64,000 nt of DNA from Chrysomallon squamiferum (GCA_012295275.1 CM022672.1:28038472-28102471), one strand, 5' to 3'; positions 1 through 12,029 are shown, numbered from the stretch's first letter. Made by a program: numbers and translations. The notes: generated from the sequence alone by a model not told the origin.

Positions 1-927
1 GTGTGTGTGTGTGTGTGTGTTGTTGTTGTTTGTATTTATGTACATATGTAAGTTGAACGGTAGACAAACTAGGCCGGCTCTACTAGGGTGCTGATTTCAA
101 GGGGCGCATTTCTCCAAACAGTTTTGAAAAATAAATAAATAAATTTCAGTATTATTGAGGGTCGTTTTCATTAAGGGACAAAATATCGGTTTGATTCAGT
201 CTGATCGAAAAACCAGGCTCACCGGAACTGAAAATCGCGCATACACGAAACTTTCACGGCGAAATTATGTTCGTGTGTTTTTGTAGGTCAAGAGTTTTTC
301 TGTAGAATCATACGAAACCGGAAACAAACTGTGGGAGGTAACTCTGTTTTTTAATGGTATAAACAAGGAAGGAAATTGCCGGTGAGGGGTATTTAAATGT
401 CCGTGACAGAAAAATCCTGCCTCTAGAGATCGCATGTTGAAAATAAATGTTTTGAAAATACTGCAGGCGCATTTCTGCTGTGAATTAATGATAAGGCTTT
501 GAACGTATCATTTCTACCCACATCACACTTTGGGTCGACTGACACAAAAGGTAAAACAAATGATTTTGACTGCCGTGTCTGCCTTAAGATTCTTCTGTTT
601 TAGTATCATGACAGGAAGAAAGGTCTGGGAACATTTGATAAGTTTTGTATCATCATTCTGACCCAGTTAAATTGCAGACTTGTTTTGTCAAACGTTTCAC
701 CGGTTAATAAACGTCAGTGGCCAGAGAAAATCCTGTCACAAGTACATGTATTGTGTTTAGCGAAGTTAGTTAGCGATGCCAAACTGAAAATTTTATATTG
801 ACTGTAAGAAGACCTATATAATCTATAAATAGATCTGTCTTATCAGTTGATAGTGAAATGGGATTGTGGATGTTGTGTTTTGTGAACCGTAACAAACCCT
901 TAATTCCTAGGCTTAAGCTTATACAGG

Positions 928-1480
928 CAGTGGCGTAACCAGAGGGGGGGCAGGGGGAACATTTGACCAGCCAATTCATGAACTGGGCAATTTAATTATG
1001 AGTTTCATTTGCCCACTTCATGAATTGGGCAGACAAATTTGTGACAAGTGGTGAGTGTAGTTTCTCAAAGCTCAAACTTATAAAATCTGACATAAGTTCT
1101 ACAATGTTGCAAGAGAGCCTGAACATACTCAGGCTTCATCACTTGATTTAGTTGAATTGGTAAAAGCTTTGCTGAGGAAAAGGCAAGCAAAGTGGAATTT
1201 TGAAATGTCTTTCTGTCTGCAATTATCCATCAGCCAAATTTGGTTTCAAGTGTATTAATATTGAGTATCTATTCAACTGTCCATTATGCTGTTAGTTCAT
1301 CATTAATGTATATCTTTATTCTTGTCTTAATTTTGAAAATAGAATAGTATCAAGTACTGTTTTGGGGGGTATCCGGACATTTGAGCACAGAAGAATAATT
1401 TTGTTTTTAAATTTATTATTTATAAATTTTGAAATTAATATTTTGCTGGCGGCGCCAAAATCTAACTTTGCCTAGGGCAC
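928..1480. mobile_element. Possible old non-autonomous DNA transposon
   Basis: The start cagtggcgtaaccagagggg and the far segment ggcggcgccaaaatctaac with tttgcctagggcacc resemble the two ends of a widespread class of DNA elements. The matching right terminus is not intact, so the boundaries are uncertain. Confidence 0.3.
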
Positions 1481-2093
1481 CAGATTGTCTTGCGCCGGAC
1501 TGTCTGAGTCTATGTCTTCCTCTTGTTTTTTCTTTCTATAACGCTTTTGGCCAATAGGTCTTTCATATTTAGTGTGTTTGCTACAACGATCAATTATTTT
1601 AGAAGTTTTTGAGATAAACAGACAGGTACGGTTAACAAGAACACGCCGGTGTGCGCTGATTCTCGTGTAAACAAAAGAGAAGGTGAGATAACTGAGGATA
1701 AACAACACGTAGGTGTAGTTCAACATATAAAGGGAGGGAATCCTGCCAAAATTCGCATGGCAAATATTAGCTTTTCGTTGAAAAGGAAACGAGAATTATA
1801 TGCGACTCGACCTGTTATCTCTTAGTCATGATTTCTGATAATATTATTTAGTTCTTTATTGCTTTTTATATTTTAATCACAGTTTCTTTACATTTGTCTT
1901 TTTCTTTTTTCTTTCCCTATTTTCTTCAACAATTTTTTAGCGTTACATCAATAACATATCAACAACAACAACAAAAATAATAATAATGATAATAATGTTG
2001 ATGATGATAATAATAATGATACCAAAGAAGACCAGGAAGAAATAGAAATTTAAAAAAAAAAGTGAATAGACAGATTAATTATATTTAAACTGT

Positions 2094-2330
2094 ATTGTAT
2101 CTGTACTCACACCTGTAAACTTCAATTACATCCTGTCACGTCTTACACACTGTCCACCCCGCATGTCATCTTCTCATTATTAAAAACCACGCCCACCCGC
2201 CTACGGCCTCTATTCACAGAATAAATCTCTTCTCTTATTATACATAAAAGGCCACACATTCCATCCCATATACATTCAACCTAGCTACAAGACGAGCTCT
2301 TTCCTCTACAAGAATATCAAACTTAGAATG
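2094..2330 (+). mobile_element. Possible LTR fragment
   Basis: A less AT-rich, pyrimidine-biased block carries aataaatctc (about 2220) and a TATA-like acataaaaggcc (about 2242). This is reminiscent of a retrotransposon LTR. No terminal TG/CA pair or duplication could be fixed. Confidence 0.2.
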
Positions 2331-3254
2331 AAGGGTGTTATTTTACTGTTCACTAATGTGCATGACAAAATTAGGAATAGAAACTAACTTATGCATGTTA
2401 TATCTAGAATGTGTTTAATATTGACACAGGCAGTGGTCTTATTTTAATGTTAGAAACAACTTCAGACGGCATACGTAATTTAGTTTCTTTTTTCCATTCA
2501 AAAAAATTTAAAAAAAAAAAAAAATCTATTTCTTTATTTACACTGAATTGTTAGCTGTAAGTTACGTCGTCAATGTAACAAATATAATCAAGATTTCTTC
2601 TTCAACCGATTAAGACTGATTCTAAATACGTGTTTGATAGTAATCTACATAAATATTAATTTAAATCTCAGATTCATACATACATACACACATATAATTA
2701 TTATATACATATATATACATATATATAGGCAAAGAAACACATACACAGATACACTTACGCAAACAGGTACACGTACATATTTACATACCTACATAAAGCA
2801 GAGATTACTGTATAAACGATACATTAGAATTTCTTATTTATTTATTTATTATTATTACTGCTGACATAGTGGTGGTTTCTCTTTTATTGCCTTGGAAACA
2901 GAGATAAATAAACAAACAAACAAACAAATAAAAATAACGATAATAAAAAAAAATGCATTGTGCTTATATCTATAATATAATAATAGGTATATGAACGACG
3001 CCTACAAAGTTAAATATGCATACCGTAACAACTGGATTTTTTTTTTCTTATTTCTGCATAAAATTAATTAACTGAAGGAGAATTGCGCTCTTCAATGAGT
3101 GTTCAGAACACAAATGAACAAAAACACACTGCCGATTTTTTCCTGCCTAAACTACATTAAAAGAGAAATGTGTAACAGTTAAATTGCGAGTCAAAGTGAA
3201 TTTAATTTACACTGCTGCAGTCTCACACCCACATTGTACACAGTCCTCTACGTA

Positions 3255-3263
3255 TATATAAAG
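3255..3263 (+). promoter_or_regulatory. TATA box of the Pif-like gene
   Basis: The sequence TATATAAAG lies 59-67 bases upstream of the first ATG of the Pif-like gene. This puts a start site near 3285-3292 and gives a 5' UTR of about 30 bases. The position and match are typical of a metazoan core promoter; transcription itself is inferred. Confidence 0.6.
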
Positions 3264-3321
3264 GTCGGGTACAATTTGTCTTATAGGTTAAACGATTTTT
3301 TCTCTAGACGTAGAATCCTGA

Positions 3322-4114
3322 ATGAGCTGTAAAATGTCTTTTCTCTATCTAGTCGTGTTTGCCAGTGTTTTTGTTTCTGTTAGTTGCCAGCTAGGCGGAA
3401 CACTGACATGGGGAGACGGAGTTAGCCAACATTTGCTGAAGGAATTGAAAATGTTAACTAACGATTCTAAATTTTATGAAGGTAGGTAAAAGAGTAACAC
3501 AGTCTGAAAAGAGTAACTGCTTCAAATAACATTTTCTTTAAATAATGATATATAATAATGTTTTCAATTCAACTAAGTAAATTAGAAAACAGGATGAAAA
3601 GTTAGACAATGTTGGTTGAAGTAATTGAAAATGTTATCTAAAACTACGATATTTTATTAAGTTAAGTAATATGAATTGTATATAGAGTCGTGAAAGAGTG
3701 ACTAGATGGAAACAATATTTATTTAAATATATAAAATATTTTATATATAAATAAATTAGAAATCAGGATGAAAAGTAATTACTTCATTTTGGGTTTTTTT
3801 TTTTTTTTTTTTTTTTTTTTAATGAACTGAAAATCTTAATTAACAATACGAAATTTCACGAAGTAGGTGATATGAATTGTATGCACAGTCGGGAAAGAAA
3901 GACTGAATGAAAACAATACTTTGTTTATATATATAGGATGGATGAAGAGTTACCTAGCATTTGTTGACGGAACTGAACCTATTAACTAACAATTAGAAAT
4001 TTCACAATGGTAGATAATATGAATTGTATATATATATATACTGTCGTGATAAAGTAACCATATGGAAACAATATTCTATTTTAAAATTTTGACGTTAAAC
4101 ATTTTAAGATTTCG

Positions 4115-4158
<44 letters not shown>

Positions 4159-5949
4159 TTTTTTATTATTATTATTATTATCATCATTATTTATTATTAT
4201 TATTTTTATTATTTATTTTTTTATTATTGTTACCATTACCACTGCCGGTATTTATATCATATTATAATTTGATATTATACTCTGTACTTTTCAAAGCTTA
4301 GCGTAATTTCTAAAAACTTGTCTTTAAAAATAATAAAACAGATTTGATGTGTAATTTTCAACATTTGAAAACAAAAATGAATTTATATTCTTCAGCATTA
4401 CAAATCTGTTGGTAAAAAAACGATTTTTTATTTATTTCAAGCTTTGAAAAAAAGAGTTAACATTTTTATTTGTAAATTTCAAAGGTTTACAATTATGTAA
4501 ACTGATATATTAATTTAAAATCAAGATTCTGATTGATATCTTAATTTAAAATCAAGATTCTGACTGATATGTTAATTTAAAATCAAGATTCAGACTGATA
4601 TGTTAATTTAAAATCAAGATTCTGACTGATATGTTAATTTAAAATCAAGATTCTGACTGATATGTTAATTTAAAATCAAGATTCTGACTGATATATTAAT
4701 TTAAAATCAAGATTCTGACTGATATATTAATTTAAAATCAAGATACAGACTGATATGTTAATTTAAAATCAAGATTCTGAAGTTTGAATATTTTTATAAA
4801 TTTTAATTTTTCGACATTTCAGAACTTTGCGTTAACTGTTTACAAGCAAGTTCCACAATGGTCCAACACCCAGAAAACTGTGGCATTGTGGTCTACTGCG
4901 TTCCTGACCTTGGCATCTTTCTGATGAAATGTACACAGGGCACATTGTTTGATGAAGTACAAAACAGCTGTGTCAATCCGGATAACGTCGTATGCAGGAT
5001 GAATCCTACTAACAGCAAATCATGGGGTAAAAATATTTTTCTTCGTAATACTTTGAAAAGTATAATCTTTAGAATGCGTTAATTTGTTTGATTAAATAAA
5101 ATAAAATAAATGAAAAAATGTATTTAAGAAATAGCTAAGTGTGTGTGTGTTTGTGCCAATGTGCGTATGTGCATTTCTAGGTGTAACTAAACAGTCAAAT
5201 AATAATAATAGTAATAATAATGTTCAAATGAAGGAATAACTAATAAAAATAAACACGTTTTTTTATATAACATTTATGTAACTTAATAACCAAATAAACA
5301 TCCTGAAAACATATATAACATATATATGTGAAATGAAATAAATAAATCGTGTGCCTAATTTACATTACAGTGAAACTAAAACACAAATCTGACAAACTAA
5401 GTACGAATTTTAATAAGACAAATATATCTTCATATATGTTTCTAGCACCATGCGCCGACAAAAAGCCATTCCGTCATCCAAAATACTGTCATAAGTACAT
5501 GGTGTGCATCGACCCTAATGCCGATGCAGTGTCGAGCCACGCTTCCATCATAGAAAGAGACTGCCCCAAGGGAGAAGGTTTCGACACAGTTCAGAGCCGC
5601 TGCACCCCAACTGCTCCATGCTTACAGTTTGGCGAAGAAGATACTAATTGGATTAGGAAGAAAGGTAAACAAATTCGTGTTGTAATTTTAAACTCAATCA
5701 AAATTTCTCCATGTATATGTATGTGTGTATATATCTATATCTTTAACGATCTATATATCTATCTATCTATCTATATACACACACATACACGTACACAGAA
5801 CACCTGCACATAAACACGCAGACATGTACATACATACATTTACTGTTTTCACGAGTGTTTTATTCTTCTATTTCATTTTTCCGTTAACACATGTATATGG
5901 TGTTGTGTTGTTGTATTCTTCCATTAACATATATATATGTATGTATGTA

Positions 5950-5991
<42 letters not shown>

Positions 5992-6463
5992 CACACATGC
6001 ACACACACATACATACATAAAAACATCTCAAGAAACAAACATTTATCTATAGATAATAATTTCACTGTATCTTTTCAGTTGGCGGACCTTACTGTGGTCC
6101 TATCAGTGGAACGGATCAAAAATACTGGTACAATGTCACTGCTAGATACCGTAGTGACGAGACTAAAATAGTCAGTGAAAATTATCAAAACGACTGCCCG
6201 GCAGCCACCTACTACCCCAGCGACTCCACAGATTGTAAATGTATTATTAAGGAAACTGAAGAAAGTAAGTTGTGTGTGTGATGTTGTAAAACTAAACGAA
6301 AAGATAAGGGGAACCTATAATAATGCAGAAACAAAATGTGTAAAGAAATGAACACTAACAATAGCTGGAACTACAAGCAAAATATACAAGAATCACTAAT
6401 CTAATATAATATAATATAATATAATATAATATAATATAGTTAAAATGTATTATAAATTAAGAG

Positions 6464-6500
<37 letters not shown>

Positions 6501-8465
6501 GGGGGGAAGAAACGAAATACATACATGCATATGTAGATATGTGTGTGCGTATGCTTGTCGAGCATGTAGCATGTGTGTGTGGTCTTTAAATCGAAATTAT
6601 GCTAGCGATATTCAGCCTTTTCCATCAACAAAATTTAATTAATTTGATTTATATACATCTCATACATAAATATTGATTGATTGATTGATTGATTGACTGA
6701 TTGAAATGATTTATATTTTCAGAATGTTTCGTGCACACTCTTGCCAACTTCGCGTCTGATGCCAAACTTCAGTCGAGCAGGAATGAATGGATAAGCTGGA
6801 ACGACGCCAAGAATGTCAAAGCCGCTATTTCTGGTAACGCCACGACTGATCCCGAGAAAGGCGCATTCTTTGAACGGACGATGTTCACAGTCCACACACT
6901 GATGTACAACGAAATGGGCAAATATTTCACTCTTTCATTTACCTTCCTTCCCCAGCGCCGCAACTCCAAAGACCCCACGGCCGAAATGATCAATGGAGCC
7001 ATGCCAGGCACTTATGCCCTGGTTGACAACAGTGCCTGTGGAATCCCCAGTACGTATGGTTGTCGTCTTGTGGTTGACTCGCAAGACTTCGGTAAAGTGA
7101 TGTGTTCTATCAACGCCACTCACTCCACAGAAAAGGTGACGACGTATAATTATCGTGCTGAGACATCTGTTGCAATGGTAGGTAGAATGATAAAGTTTTC
7201 TGACTAAATTCATTCTAAAATTAACTGACACATCAACATGAATCAGTTTCACAGAACTTATTTCACTTTAAAGTGATATGGTTATAATTATATAATGCTT
7301 GTTATTAATATTTCAGCAACTCACCCAACCAATCACTGTAACACTGACACGCACAAATGAAGAGCTTAAGATGGAAATTGAACAAAATGGTAACAGTGTT
7401 GATACCAAGCAGTGGTTGATGGATAAAGGTTTGTTATTATTTTGTTTCTTGGATGCTGTATTGAATATTTCTAGTTTAAGTACACTTGTAGTAAGTTAAA
7501 CAAAGCGGATATTATATATAAATATATATATGTTTTATAAATAAAGCTAAATATATAGGGAGAAGGAAGAAAAACACACAAACAAAATACAACAACAAAA
7601 CTTTACAAATCATAAAGTAGAATAATATTGACAACATAAACAAGTATGTAAATGAAAAAAATATTTTTATTAGACATCCAAAATATAAATAATATTTAGT
7701 GTAGCATTCCGCATAATGACCGGTTTCTGTTTTTCAATTTCTAATAATAAATATCATCTTCTGAAATTTATCGGTTTTGAGCTTGCCTTAATGAGACGTT
7801 TAGAATACACTTTCCTTTCACTTAATAAAAAGAGACTATTTTACAAAACGGTCTAATGAGAAAATATCCCCATGAAAATATATCCAAATATTTCAACTGA
7901 AATATTCTATAACATATTTCTGGGTACTTAATCCAAAGTTTGAAGAATGTTTGGTATAATCATAACACATTTACAGATGGTATAATTTATAGATTTTCTT
8001 TAGCTGTAGGGAATATTTTGTGTGCACTCTCTTATAAACAGGAAACCATAAAGTATTATAAATCATTATTGTTGGAACTAGATATTTTGTTGTTTCAGAG
8101 GACCGCATAATGGGAACAAAATGTGGGCTGACTCTAGCTGCAGGTACAGAGCAGAAATATTTCACTGGTTTCATTGATAACGTAAGTATTTGTATCATTA
8201 ATACTGAAGTATATATTGAACAGTATGTTGTAGAAAATAATACCTCGCAATCTTATGTATTTATGTGGTTTTGATGTATATATGGATGGAAGGATAGACG
8301 GATGGATGCCAGTATATATTTATGTTTGCATGCATGTCGTATCAGGAATAATGATTTGCCATCGGTTTGTTTATGTTGTTTACACGTATTAAAACAAAGT
8401 CCAGTATAATAATATTATTTAATTTTATTTATTTTCAGCTGAAGGTGACCAAATTCTGCCCATAG
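3322..8465 (+). CDS. Secreted Pif-like protein: signal peptide, two CBM14 domains, LamG-like C-terminus (8 exons, 481 aa)
   Basis: Exons: 3322-3481, 4823-5026, 5446-5664, 6079-6264, 6723-7177, 7317-7428, 8099-8181, 8439-8465. All introns are GT-AG and the joined frame (1446 nt) has no break. Residues 1-22 form a signal peptide ending near VSVSC; a second in-frame ATG at 3334 is an alternative start. CBM14 domain 1 has cysteines 56, 73, 79, 90, 103 and 111. Domain 2 has 124, 136, 142, 161, 174 and 180. Both follow the six-cysteine peritrophin spacing. A short cysteine-containing linker (195-257) leads to a beta-rich half with QPITVTLTRTNEELKMEI and the closing FTGFIDNLKVTKFC, as in LamG/concanavalin-like folds. 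N-glycosylation sequons lie at N213, N295 and N387. The order chitin-binding, chitin-binding, LamG matches Pif/BMSP shell-matrix proteins, but the von Willebrand A domain is absent. The likely role is binding chitin in extracellular matrix, cuticle, beak or vestigial shell tissue. Domain calls are strong; the Pif assignment is by architecture. Confidence 0.85.
3421..4060 (+). repeat. Degenerate tandem copies of the exon 1 end inside intron 1
   Basis: The exon 1 tail plus its splice donor, starting gttagccaacatttgctgaa at 3421, recurs in degraded form at about 3601, 3815 and 3948. Each copy keeps a stretch like gaattgaaaatgttaactaa, then an attttatgaagGTAGGTA-like end, then tatgaattgta and agtcgtgaaagagt. 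Copies are introduced by variants of caggatgaaaagtta. Copies 1 and 2 are exactly 180 bases apart. The array shows that coding exon 1 belongs to, or has seeded, a local tandem duplication. Confidence 0.7.
4115..4210. repeat. (ATT)n microsatellite
   Basis: ATT/TTA triplets run almost without interruption and then break down. The array lies in intron 1 of the Pif-like gene. The open frame across it reads only poly-leucine and is not coding. Confidence 0.9.
4503..4781 (+). repeat. 31-bp tandem repeat, 9 copies, ending about 40 bases before exon 2
   Basis: The unit begins tgatatgttaatttaaaatc and ends aagattctgac. It repeats nine times with only a few substitutions (atatt/atgtt/atctt, ctgac/ctgat/cagac). 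Copies are head to tail with no spacers. It sits at the 3' end of intron 1, and every unit carries a CTGAC- or CTGAT-like junction resembling a branch-point consensus. Confidence 0.95.
5939..6020. repeat. (TATG)n(GT)n(TA)n compound microsatellite
   Basis: TATG repeats pass into about 12 GT units, then TA units, then CA-rich sequence. The array lies in intron 3 of the Pif-like gene, about 60 bases upstream of exon 4. Open frames over it on both strands are repeat artefacts. Confidence 0.9.
6402..6500. repeat. (TAATA)n followed by (GA)n microsatellites
   Basis: A pentanucleotide TAATA run (6402-6438) is followed by a GA run (6461-6500) that ends in a G stretch. Both are in intron 4 of the Pif-like gene. 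Confidence 0.9.
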
Positions 8466-8880
8466 AAAAAAATTATAATTCTGAAGATTTCCCTGACTTT
8501 ATAAATATCGACAAAATAGAGTGATGAGGTTACATATTACTTATATAATCTACCTTATGCATTATAATCACTGAAAAAAACAGATGGAACATATTCAAAT
8601 AAGATAATATGTTGAAACATTATTACGATAAAAAAAATTACATTGAACACCATGGACCTTTTTCTAAATTATTCTCTGATGAAGAAAAATCACGGATATA
8701 TGTTAATATATTTTTTAATACACGTTGCTATAATTATACCAATCACACTGATTGTGACCTACAAACGCAAGAGAACTTTAGTTGAAATTATACATTTCTC
8801 TATCCATTCTTGAGTTGTGTTCGGTTCTGCTATAAGTAGATGAATTTGTAGTCCTCTCACGACTGTTTTCGTCTATTCTC

Positions 8881-8886
8881 AATAAA
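8881..8886 (+). terminator. Candidate polyadenylation signal of the Pif-like gene
   Basis: AATAAA lies 416 bases after the stop codon and is followed within 30 bases by T-rich and GT-containing sequence. It is the best hexamer context before the downstream hAT element. Confidence 0.45.
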
Positions 8887-9411
8887 AATAGACATTAATT
8901 TTCTCTTGTTTTCTTTAGTTCTTCACGGTTGAATGGTCTAATCATTGCTTAACAAATTTGGTTCAGTATATAAATTATTCTGGTTTTATGTTAATTATGT
9001 ATACTATACCACAAATGATATTTAATTATCCTTTATTATTGAGCAATTTACCAGAACAAATAATTGTATCTAGCCCAAAAAGATGTGCACTTATAAAAGA
9101 TAACCATGACACCATACCTCTGCAGCTAGATAAACCTGGCTCCCCATCCAGCTATGGTTCAATGGTGCGGGAAACAGTACGCCTACTTCAACAAAGCTGG
9201 TTTATTAAAGATCTAAATTTACAAAATTTTAGGCGCCTGTGCATAAAACTAATAATACATATTTCAAACATATAATACACATAATAGAAATATCAGGGTT
9301 TTAGCTTTGGAAAATAAAGTTGCGTTTTCTGACAGATGTGAAAGCAAATATACTACACTCTTTCATTTTCTGTTCATTAGTAAAAATAATACGAAAACAC
9401 CGAAAGGTTTC
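8887..9411. other. Intergenic, unassigned; one short open frame not recognised
   Basis: Between the Pif-like 3' end and the hAT element there is a 105-codon open frame (8958-9275). Its middle part, about 9060-9240, is less AT-rich than its surroundings and may be an old repeat copy. The translation resembles nothing I know, and no splice or promoter support was seen. Confidence 0.3.
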
Positions 9412-9419
9412 TTATGAGA

Positions 9420-11382
9420 CAGGGATGTCAAACTCATTTTCGTCGAGGGCCACATCAGCATTATCGTTGCCATCAAATGGCCTATTGTAACTGTTAAGAC
9501 AGTATAAATGTAACTACTCATTAAAATATTGTTAAATAACCGTTTATTATGTATTCAAGTTACAAATAACAAGATATTCATTTGCATAGATGTAAAAAAT
9601 ATGTTTATTAGGTTAAGAAACAAAGAAACTACTCAAGTAAATAAAGAAAAATTTAATCAAACATTAACTTTTAACATTAAGCGTCGACAGTGGCAGAACA
9701 ACAGCACAACCGACAGCTGTGAGCTGCTGAGAACATGCGTGACAGATGTAGCATGTTACAAAAACAAATGGATGCGCACAGCCTTGCAGGGGGTGGATCT
9801 ACATCCAGCTAATGAGAGATGGTCGAACACAAAAACCTGCAAACACACTGAATACATTGCTACCCATACAAACTAGTATATGTATTTAACTCAAAATAAC
9901 AAGGGTTGTCTCAGTTCACAACTATGTGGTCAAGTTGATGAGGTGATGCTGTCTGTCCCTCAACACACCCAGTAGATCCCCCCTCAACCCGAGACAACAT
10001 CTCACACACCATCCTCATTCATTGCTCATGTTCTGAAAATAACAAACACAGAACAAGCAGAGTCATTAAACTGCACGAATATTCAACTGTTGTTATTCTT
10101 GTTTGAGACACACTTCATTATACATGTATTATTAATTCAGGTTATTAAAAATGCTTACCTATGTGTTTTCAGTCACACAACATAGCAAAGTCAGACAGCC
10201 AGTTTGGATCTTAAACGGTTTTCCTTTACCTTTCATGAAAAGAGCAATTCTTTCCATAAGCTCAAAAACATTTGAGAACTTTGCTCCTACTCAGTCACCT
10301 TACATCTGTATGGTACGGCACATCTCCGAGCCTGCAAGAACAGCTGGAACTGCCGGTCACTGAGACCACGCGCCCGAATGTAATTCACTGTTTTAACAAC
10401 CGCTGTCATTATATCATTCAGCTCCAGAACCTTTCCACAGAGAGCTTCTCAGTGATGCGTTACCTGAGGTGTATGACTTCATTTTTATTTATCAAAAATG
10501 TCCCGTCCCGTTGGGGTCCCATGCATGGCATCTACGTCCAAGACCTCCGAGACAGAGACTTCACGCCTCTAATAAAAATGGACAGCTGTATCCGCGTTGT
10601 CTGTCCTTTCATCGACAGCTAATGAAAATGCAAGGGAACTGCGTGTTTCTTCAGCCAGCTGTACTGCCAGATTTTCGCTAGTTCCTTAACTCGGTCCGCG
10701 ATGGTGTTTCTTGACAAAGTGACATTTTTAAAAGTTTTTACCTGGTCGGGGGCACATTTGCTCACAAACCTTCAGCATGCACTGCTTCAAAAATGCACCC
10801 TCTGAATATGACTTTGAAGCTCGGTCAATTTTCAACCACAATAATTCTTCACTGCTGCATCTTTTTTTTAATTTTGCTGTAGTTTTTGTGAACATATTCT
10901 GCTGCGATTGCAGTCCGCCTTTTAATTCTTGGACAATCTGCTGTTTTTGTTGGAAGCTAAATTTGGCATACTGAACTGCGTGTTTGGAGTCTAAAATGCC
11001 GACACCGCCTCATAACACACAACACACACCGGTGTTCTCCTTGAAGCACTAACATGTACTCACTTTCCCATCGTTCTTGAAACTGCCTTCCATCTGCATC
11101 AGCTTTTCTTTTCCAGGACATTTTGGGATCCAAATTAGATATTTTTCAATTCCACTTGCTGGAAAAATCTCCGACACTGATGTGGATACACTGCTTCTAA
11201 AAGCGTGAAGCCGTCGCTTCGATGCATAACATTATCGAAATGCATTGTGGGAGATGTAGTTTATGGTTAATGCACACTGTAAAATAGCATAGACTTTACT
11301 ACACCTTTTAAGCTCTCGCTGGCCACATCAAATGACGTGGCTGGCAAGATTTGGCCCGCGGGCTTCAACTTTGACACATTCG
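9420..11382 (-). mobile_element. hAT DNA transposon carrying a broken GTF2IRD2-like transposase
   Basis: The left end reads CAGGGATGTCAAACTC. The right end, read on the opposite strand, begins CGAATGTGTCAAAGTTG, giving imperfect hAT-type terminal repeats. The flanks TTATGAGA (9412-9419) and TTCTAAGA (11383-11390) look like a diverged 8-bp target duplication (6 of 8 identical), as hAT elements make. The subterminal sequence with gggccacatc and ttggcccgcggg is also typical of this group. The interior holds transposase remnants on the minus strand. The element is old: it has stops, frameshifts and a lost 3' third. Confidence 0.8.
10150..11121 (-). pseudogene. hAT transposase remnant (GTF2IRD2/ZBED-like family)
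   Basis: Reading the minus strand from an ATG at 11121 gives MSWKRKADADGRQFQERW followed by a CVLC zinc-finger-like pair. After a frame change come TLSRNTIADRVKEL, a AVDERTD segment matching the AVDESTD motif near the catalytic region, a GTPTGRDIF segment, and finally LSDRQFQLFL. The order matches domesticated and mobile hAT transposases related to human GTF2IRD2. Several stops and frameshifts break it, and the C-terminal dimerisation region is missing. It cannot make an active enzyme. Confidence 0.7.
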
Positions 11383-11389
11383 TTCTAAG

Positions 11390-12000
11390 ATTTGTTTTAA
11401 CCTCTGGTTGACATGTTCCATATTAAGATATATGACAACGATTGACAATCGATTCTTTTTATTTTGTCTTTATGTTTCACAAAATATAATCCTTGATTTC
11501 TCCAAGATAATGAATTACATCTCTGAAATTGGAAGTCACCTAATCTCACTCTACTGAGAAAGAACTCGCAAATAAAAATATCTTGATTCGTAAAAAATAA
11601 TAATAATAATAATAAATAAATACCAAAATAAGAAAAAACAGCTTTAGAAGAAGAAAAAAGGCAGCTGCTGGCTTGTAATTCTTATAATAAAAATAATAGA
11701 ACAGTAATTTGAATTTGAAAAAATCATATGAGCATGTGCATATTTGTATTTGTGTATGTATGTATATATGTTATGAAAATAAATTATGGATGGTATGAAA
11801 AGCATGTGATCAGTCTTTTGGGCTAACAAACATGGAAACGAGAAATTTGCTGCGGTGGTATAATTTATCTATCTTTTTTAAATATTTTTATTTCTTTTTT
11901 TTTCATTTCTTTTTTTTTTTTTTTTAAATTATTATTATTGTTATACTTCCTCTCCTTTTTCTTAAATTAAAGGGGTGTTTAATGAAGTATTTAGCAGCAC
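11390..12000. other. Intergenic AT-rich sequence, no gene seen
   Basis: This stretch holds poly-T and poly-A runs, a short AAT run near 11597 and general AT-rich sequence. No splice-supported frame or RNA gene was recognised. Confidence 0.5.
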
Positions 12001-12029
12001 TCCAAGAGTAACATCAACACCATCAATGT

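Noticed and set aside
4503-4781. CRISPR-like array of 31-bp direct repeats
   Set aside because: The copies are directly adjacent with no unique spacers, and the locus is an intron in a eukaryotic gene; it is an ordinary tandem repeat.
6769-7252. Minus-strand frames of 80 and 105 codons
   Set aside because: They are antisense shadows of exon 5 of the Pif-like gene.
9529-9876. 115-codon plus-strand frame inside the hAT element
   Set aside because: It lies within the decayed element, on the strand opposite the transposase remnants, and shows no known domain.
10151-10681. Overlapping plus-strand frames of 70-116 codons
   Set aside because: They are shadows of the minus-strand transposase remnant.
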